From Castellaniella defragrans (GTDB taxonomy: Bacteria > Pseudomonadota > Gammaproteobacteria > Burkholderiales > Burkholderiaceae_B), in NCBI RefSeq assembly GCF_014203015.1, contig NZ_JACHIB010000007.1, positions 125,634 to 189,633 of the forward strand: 64,000 bases of DNA, given 5' to 3'. Under the pieces are notes generated by a model. It was not told where the DNA came from. It saw nothing but the letters and a program-made list of their open reading frames with translations, and made no database searches. Positions 60,712 through 64,000 of this stretch are shown piece by piece. The position numbers were made by a program, and so were the translations under genes. Positions within the stretch are counted from its first letter, which is position 1; each line of letters begins with the position of its first letter.

Positions 60712-61389
60712 CTATGGGCCGGCGGGCGGGCTCGGCGGGGCGCCGGCGGCGGGCTCGTCGGGACGGCCGAAGGGGGCGGCCTGTTCCCGGACCCGGCCGT
60801 CGGCCACGAGCAGGATGCGGTCCACCAGGCCGGCGAGCTCCCAGGGCTGGTGGCTGATGCAGACCAGGGCGGCGCCGGTGGCGCGGGCCTGTTCGGCGCA
60901 CAGCCGCCCCAGGTCGGCGCGCAGCGCCGGGTCCAGCGCGCTGAAGGGCTCGTCGAGCAGCAGCAGGTCCGGCTCCAGCGCCAGGGCGCGGGCCAGGGCG
61001 GCGCGCTGGGCCATGCCGCCGGACAGTTCGCCCGGCCAGGCGCGCGCCGCGCCGGCCAGGCCCACGCGGGCGAGCCAGCGCTCGCGCCGCGCGGCGATCT
61101 CGCCGGCGGGGACGCCGCCCGCGCGCAGGGCGATGTCCAGGTTGTCGGCCACGCTGCGCCAGGGCAGCAGGCGGGGCTCCTGGAATACCAGGCGGGTGCG
61201 CTGGAAGGTGTTGCGGCAGGTGCCTTCGTCCGGCCGCAGCAGGCCGGCCGCCAGGCGCAGCAGAGTGCTCTTGCCCGCGCCGCTCGGGCCGATGACGCCG
61301 ATGCGCTCGCCGGGCCGCACGTCCAGGCCGATGCCGTCGAGCACGGCGTGCGGCCCGAAGGCCAGGCGCAGGCCGCGCATCTCAAGCAT
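60712..61389 (-). CDS. ABC transporter ATP-binding protein (NitT/TauT type)
   Basis: A 225-residue ATPase. It has Walker A GPSGAGKST, Q-loop VFQEPRLLPW, signature LSGGMAQR, Walker B LLLLDEPFSALD and the switch His in CISHQPWE. The GGMAQR form is typical of the SsuB/TauB/NrtD family. Its start overlaps the permease end by 8 bp. It follows the permease and precedes the TonB receptor gene. Confidence 0.92.
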   Translation of the reverse strand: MLEMRGLRLAFGPHAVLDGIGLDVRPGERIGVIGPSGAGKSTLLRLAAGLLRPDEGTCRNTFQRTRLVFQEPRLLPWRSVADNLDIALRAGGVPAGEIAARRERWLARVGLAGAARAWPGELSGGMAQRAALARALALEPDLLLLDEPFSALDPALRADLGRLCAEQARATGAALVCISHQPWELAGLVDRILLVADGRVREQAAPFGRPDEPAAGAPPSPPAGP

Positions 61390-62158
61390 GGCTGGGCTCC
61401 TGCCAGCGGGTCAGGCGGCGCTGGATGGGCTGCAGCAGCAGGAATTCCAGCAGGGCCACCAGGCCCAGGATCAGCAGCACCCAGGCGTACAGCCGGCCGC
61501 TGTCGAAGGTGCTGCGCGCGTTGGCCAGCGCGTAGCCCACGCCGCTTTCGGCGCCCAGCACCTCGGCCATGACCACCAGCCGCACGCCGCCGCAGGCGGC
61601 GATCAGCAGCGCCGCCGTCAGGGGCGCGGCCAGCGCGGGCAGGTAGATGTGGCGCAGCCGCGTCCAGGCGCCGAAGCGGTAGACCTGGCCCATTTCCAGC
61701 AGGCCGGCGTCGATCATGCGCATGCCCTTGACCGTGTTGACGTACATGCCGGGCGCCATCATCAGGATGGTGATGAAGATCACCATGCCCGAGCCCAGGC
61801 CGAACCAGAGCATGGCCAGCACCACCACGACCACGGGCGGGATGGCCATCAGCAGCCAGCGCAGCGGCTCCAGCAGGCCGCGCAGGCGCGCGTCGTGGCC
61901 GGCGAGCACGCCCAGCGCGAAGCCGATGCCGCAGCCCGTGCCCACGCCCACGGCGATGCGCGTCAGGCTGTCGCGGCTGTGCGCCCAGAAGCCCGGGTCG
62001 CCCGCCAGCACGCCGATCGAGCGCAGCGCTTCGAGCGGCGTGGCCATCAGCATGGGCCCCATCAGGCGGGCGGCGAGCTCCCAGCCGGCGAAGATCAGGA
62101 CCACGCCCAGCGCGGACCAGAGCCGGGAGGTGCGCTTGGGGCGGCCCGGCGCGCTCAT
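61382..62158 (-). CDS. ABC transporter permease (NitT/TauT type)
   Basis: A 258-residue inner-membrane permease of the SsuC/TauC family, with six helices and the coupling sequence GLLEMGQVYRFGAWTRLRHI. The start is the ATG at 62158, overlapping the binding-protein stop (ATGA). It lies between the binding-protein gene and the ATPase gene and forms with them the importer. Ligands of the family include sulfonates, nitrate, taurine, thiamine precursors and others. Confidence 0.9.
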   Translation of the reverse strand: MSAPGRPKRTSRLWSALGVVLIFAGWELAARLMGPMLMATPLEALRSIGVLAGDPGFWAHSRDSLTRIAVGVGTGCGIGFALGVLAGHDARLRGLLEPLRWLLMAIPPVVVVVLAMLWFGLGSGMVIFITILMMAPGMYVNTVKGMRMIDAGLLEMGQVYRFGAWTRLRHIYLPALAAPLTAALLIAACGGVRLVVMAEVLGAESGVGYALANARSTFDSGRLYAWVLLILGLVALLEFLLLQPIQRRLTRWQEPSHA

Positions 62159-63150
62159 GGCCCGTAGAACCCCGTGTCGGGCAGGCGGCCGCCGACGGCT
62201 TCGGGGTTGTGCTGCAGGATGAGGCCGTAGAGGGCTTCGAGGGCGGGCCGCACGGCCCGCGCGTCGCGGCTTTCCAGGCGGGTGACGCGGATCGAGGCTT
62301 CGATGGCCTCGACCGGCAGGAAGTCCAGGTGCTTGTGCACCAGGCGGGCGCATTCGGCCGGCTCGGCCTTGCACCAGCGCGTCGACCGGTCGTAGGCGCG
62401 CGTGAAGGCCTCGCCCAGGGCGCGGTCGCCGGCCACGCCGGCGTTGGCCATGATGCCGGCCTGGGGCAGGTCGGGATGGGCCGGGAAGGTGCCGCGCCAG
62501 GCCTCTTCCAGGCTCTGCACGCGGTGCAGCGCCGCGCCGCCCCGGCGGGCGTTCTGCGCCAGCAGCAGCGAGACCGAGGGCTCGGGCAGCAGGGCGCTGC
62601 GGGCCTCGCCGGTGAGCAGCAGGGCGATGGCGTCCTGGGCGTCGCGCGCGTAGCGGATGGCCGGCGCGCGCGCGCCGGTCAGGCCCTGCGCGTCCAGCAG
62701 GCGCTCCAGCAGCAGGGCGGGCAGGTCGCGCTGGAAGGTCGTCAGCAGCGGCTTGCCGGCCAGGTCGGCGACCGTGCGCACGTCCGGGTCGGCGCTGACG
62801 AACCACAGCAGCCCCCAGACCGAGACGTTGAGCAGGCGCACGGGCATGCCGCGGTTGGCCATGATGGCGGGCAGGTTCACGGGCGTGGCGCTGAAGTCCA
62901 CTTTCTGCTTGGCGAGCAGCACGCGCAACTGGTCGGGGCTTTTCCAGTGGCGGAATTCCACGGTGCCGGCCCAGTCCGCCAGGGCGCCGGTCTCGACCAT
63001 GTGGATGAGCGGAAAACTGACGGCCGCCGTGGGGCCGGCCAGGACCAGGCGCTCGCGCGGCGCGGCCGAAACCGACAGGCCCATGCCCAGCAGGACGGCC
63101 AGCAGGCCCAGCCGCGCCAGGCGGTATGATGCTCGAAGGGATTCCCACAT
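62155..63150 (-). CDS. ABC transporter substrate-binding protein (NitT/TauT type)
   Basis: A 331-residue periplasmic binding protein with signal peptide (MWESLRASYRLARLGLLAVL, cleavage near VSAAPR). The NrtA/SsuA-like fold shows in GTVEFRHWKSPDQLRVLLAK, KVDFSATPVNLPAIMANRGM and RTVADLAGKPLLTTFQRDLP. The ligand is unknown. The start at 63150 is close to a divergent crp/fnr-type gene, leaving a 58-bp shared promoter. Its stop overlaps the permease ATG. The longer upstream frame crosses that promoter and is rejected. Confidence 0.85.
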   Translation of the reverse strand: MWESLRASYRLARLGLLAVLLGMGLSVSAAPRERLVLAGPTAAVSFPLIHMVETGALADWAGTVEFRHWKSPDQLRVLLAKQKVDFSATPVNLPAIMANRGMPVRLLNVSVWGLLWFVSADPDVRTVADLAGKPLLTTFQRDLPALLLERLLDAQGLTGARAPAIRYARDAQDAIALLLTGEARSALLPEPSVSLLLAQNARRGGAALHRVQSLEEAWRGTFPAHPDLPQAGIMANAGVAGDRALGEAFTRAYDRSTRWCKAEPAECARLVHKHLDFLPVEAIEASIRVTRLESRDARAVRPALEALYGLILQHNPEAVGGRLPDTGFYGP

Positions 63151-63208
63151 AACTGAATGCGAATTATTATCAATCTCGCATCGTCGCATTCCGAATCGCT
63201 CAACGCAA
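63151..63208. promoter_or_regulatory. Short divergent promoter with a Fur-like sequence
   Basis: The 58-bp gap contains GAATTATTATCAAT (63161-63174), similar to half of a Fur box (GATAATGATAATCATTATC). Together with the nearby TonB receptor this hints at iron control, but the match is partial and could be an ordinary A+T-rich promoter. No FNR or Crp half-site pair is evident. Confidence 0.35.
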
Positions 63209-63913
63209 ATGACAAAAGTCAATCCGACCGAGGATTCTCCCGCCCGGGTGCTAGGGCATCCGCTGTTCCGGGACGCGCCGCCGGAGGTGGTGCGCCTGCT
63301 GCTGCGCGACGCCGCGATCCTGCACGTCGAGGACGGCGACCTGCTGTTCCGGGAAGGCGAGGACGCCGTCGAATACCTGTACGTCCTGAGCGGGGGCATC
63401 GAGGTGCTGCGCCACACCCAGGACGGCCAGGAGCGCGTGTTCCACATCTTCCGCGCCGGCCAGCTGCTGGCGGAGACGGCCATGTTCATGACCCACGGCC
63501 GCTACCCGATGCACGCCCGGGCGCATGGCGACGCGATCGCGCTGTGCCTGAAGCGGGCCGGCCTGCAGGCGGCCTGCCGCGCCTGGCCCGACCTGGCCAT
63601 GCGGCTGCTGGCGCGCCTGAGCGACCGGGTCTACCAGCGGGTCAACGAGGTGGAATGGTTCAGCGACAGCACGGCCGCGCAGCGCCTGGCCGACTACCTG
63701 CTGCGCCTGCGGCCGGGCGAGGGATCGTCCGTGCGCCTGCCCCTGACCCAGCGCCAGCTCGCGGCGCACCTGGGGGTGCGCGCCGAGACCCTGAGCCGGC
63801 TGCTGGCCGACTGGGTGGCGCAGGGCCGCATCGCCGGCGCGCGCCGGGACTGGGTCCTGCTCGATCCGGCCTTCCTCGACGATCTGGCGCAGCCCGCCCG
63901 GCGCAGCTTTTGA
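63209..63913 (+). CDS. Crp/Fnr-family regulator
   Basis: A 234-residue regulator. The N-terminal cyclic-nucleotide-binding-like barrel (about residues 15-135, with GDLLFREGEDAVEYLYVLSG) lacks the cysteines of an FNR iron-sulfur centre. The C-terminal winged helix is LPLTQRQLAAHLGVRAETLS then RLLADWVAQGRI. It therefore looks more like Crp/DNR branches that sense cAMP, haem or other signals. It is divergent from the ABC/TonB operon and probably controls it. The ATG at 63209 is chosen by family length. The last 87 bp after its stop show nothing. Confidence 0.88.
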   Translation: MTKVNPTEDSPARVLGHPLFRDAPPEVVRLLLRDAAILHVEDGDLLFREGEDAVEYLYVLSGGIEVLRHTQDGQERVFHIFRAGQLLAETAMFMTHGRYPMHARAHGDAIALCLKRAGLQAACRAWPDLAMRLLARLSDRVYQRVNEVEWFSDSTAAQRLADYLLRLRPGEGSSVRLPLTQRQLAAHLGVRAETLSRLLADWVAQGRIAGARRDWVLLDPAFLDDLAQPARRSF

Positions 63914-64000
63914 CCGCGCGGGCCGATCCGCGCCCGGCGCGCCCCAATACCCGCATTCGACGTGCGCGTGTCCGGCCCGCCGGCGCGGAGAAGTCTTAAA

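Overview
The window looks like chromosome from a high-G+C betaproteobacterium, most likely Bordetella/Achromobacter-type Alcaligenaceae. This is inferred from the G+C-rich codon use, the density of solute transporters (ABC, TRAP, MFS, DMT), PEP carboxylase, and the style of the sugar-acid catabolic clusters. No rRNA, tRNA, CRISPR array, insertion sequence or complete prophage was seen.

Layout. 1-6.3 kb: tail of a thiolase gene, an MFS carrier, a secreted PQQ-type sugar dehydrogenase, a succinate-semialdehyde-type dehydrogenase, an SGNH hydrolase and an IclR regulator preceded by a 14-bp tandem repeat. 6.7-14.9 kb: sugar-acid cluster with an SDR dehydrogenase, two FAH-superfamily enzymes, L-fuconate dehydratase, a polar-amino-acid-type ABC importer co-directional with the dehydratase, and a GntR regulator with a repeated operator motif. 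14.9-19.0 kb: class Ia ribonucleotide reductase (nrdA-nrdB-redoxin) of phage-like character, with two NrdR boxes and a 70-residue insertion in NrdA. 19.2-22.7 kb: an envelope protein, free-methionine-sulfoxide reductase (both touched by a palindromic repeat), then a ModE-box-preceded operon of a DUF2478 protein, a methyltransferase and a 31-residue remnant of a molybdate-binding Mop domain. 22.7-29.7 kb: a large GGDEF/EAL sensor, a cNMP/CBS/DUF294 protein, a DEDD exonuclease and a Nudix hydrolase. 29.7-35.6 kb: inorganic-carbon module (beta-carbonic anhydrase, LysR regulator, DabB, DabA).

35.6-52.5 kb holds a complete oxidative uronate/aldarate pathway. A natural fusion of uronate dehydrogenase and aldarolactonase would make glucarate or galactarate. 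Glucarate dehydratase and galactarate dehydratase then give 5-keto-4-deoxyglucarate, KdgD gives 2-oxoglutarate semialdehyde, and a KGSA dehydrogenase gives 2-oxoglutarate. Uptake is by an ABC importer and a TRAP transporter, an aldose 1-epimerase is present, and a FadR-type GntR regulator is included. Six similar 13-bp sites (STCATMNKAYRAS) lie in front of these genes and suggest one regulon. 52.5-64 kb: a DMT exporter, PEP carboxylase, IlvD, then a TonB-dependent receptor with a NitT/TauT-type ABC importer and a divergent Crp/Fnr regulator.

Two themes cut across the window. Short tandem repeats recur in intergenic and linker DNA. A family of two-hairpin palindromic elements shows compensatory base changes, and one copy lies inside a coding sequence.
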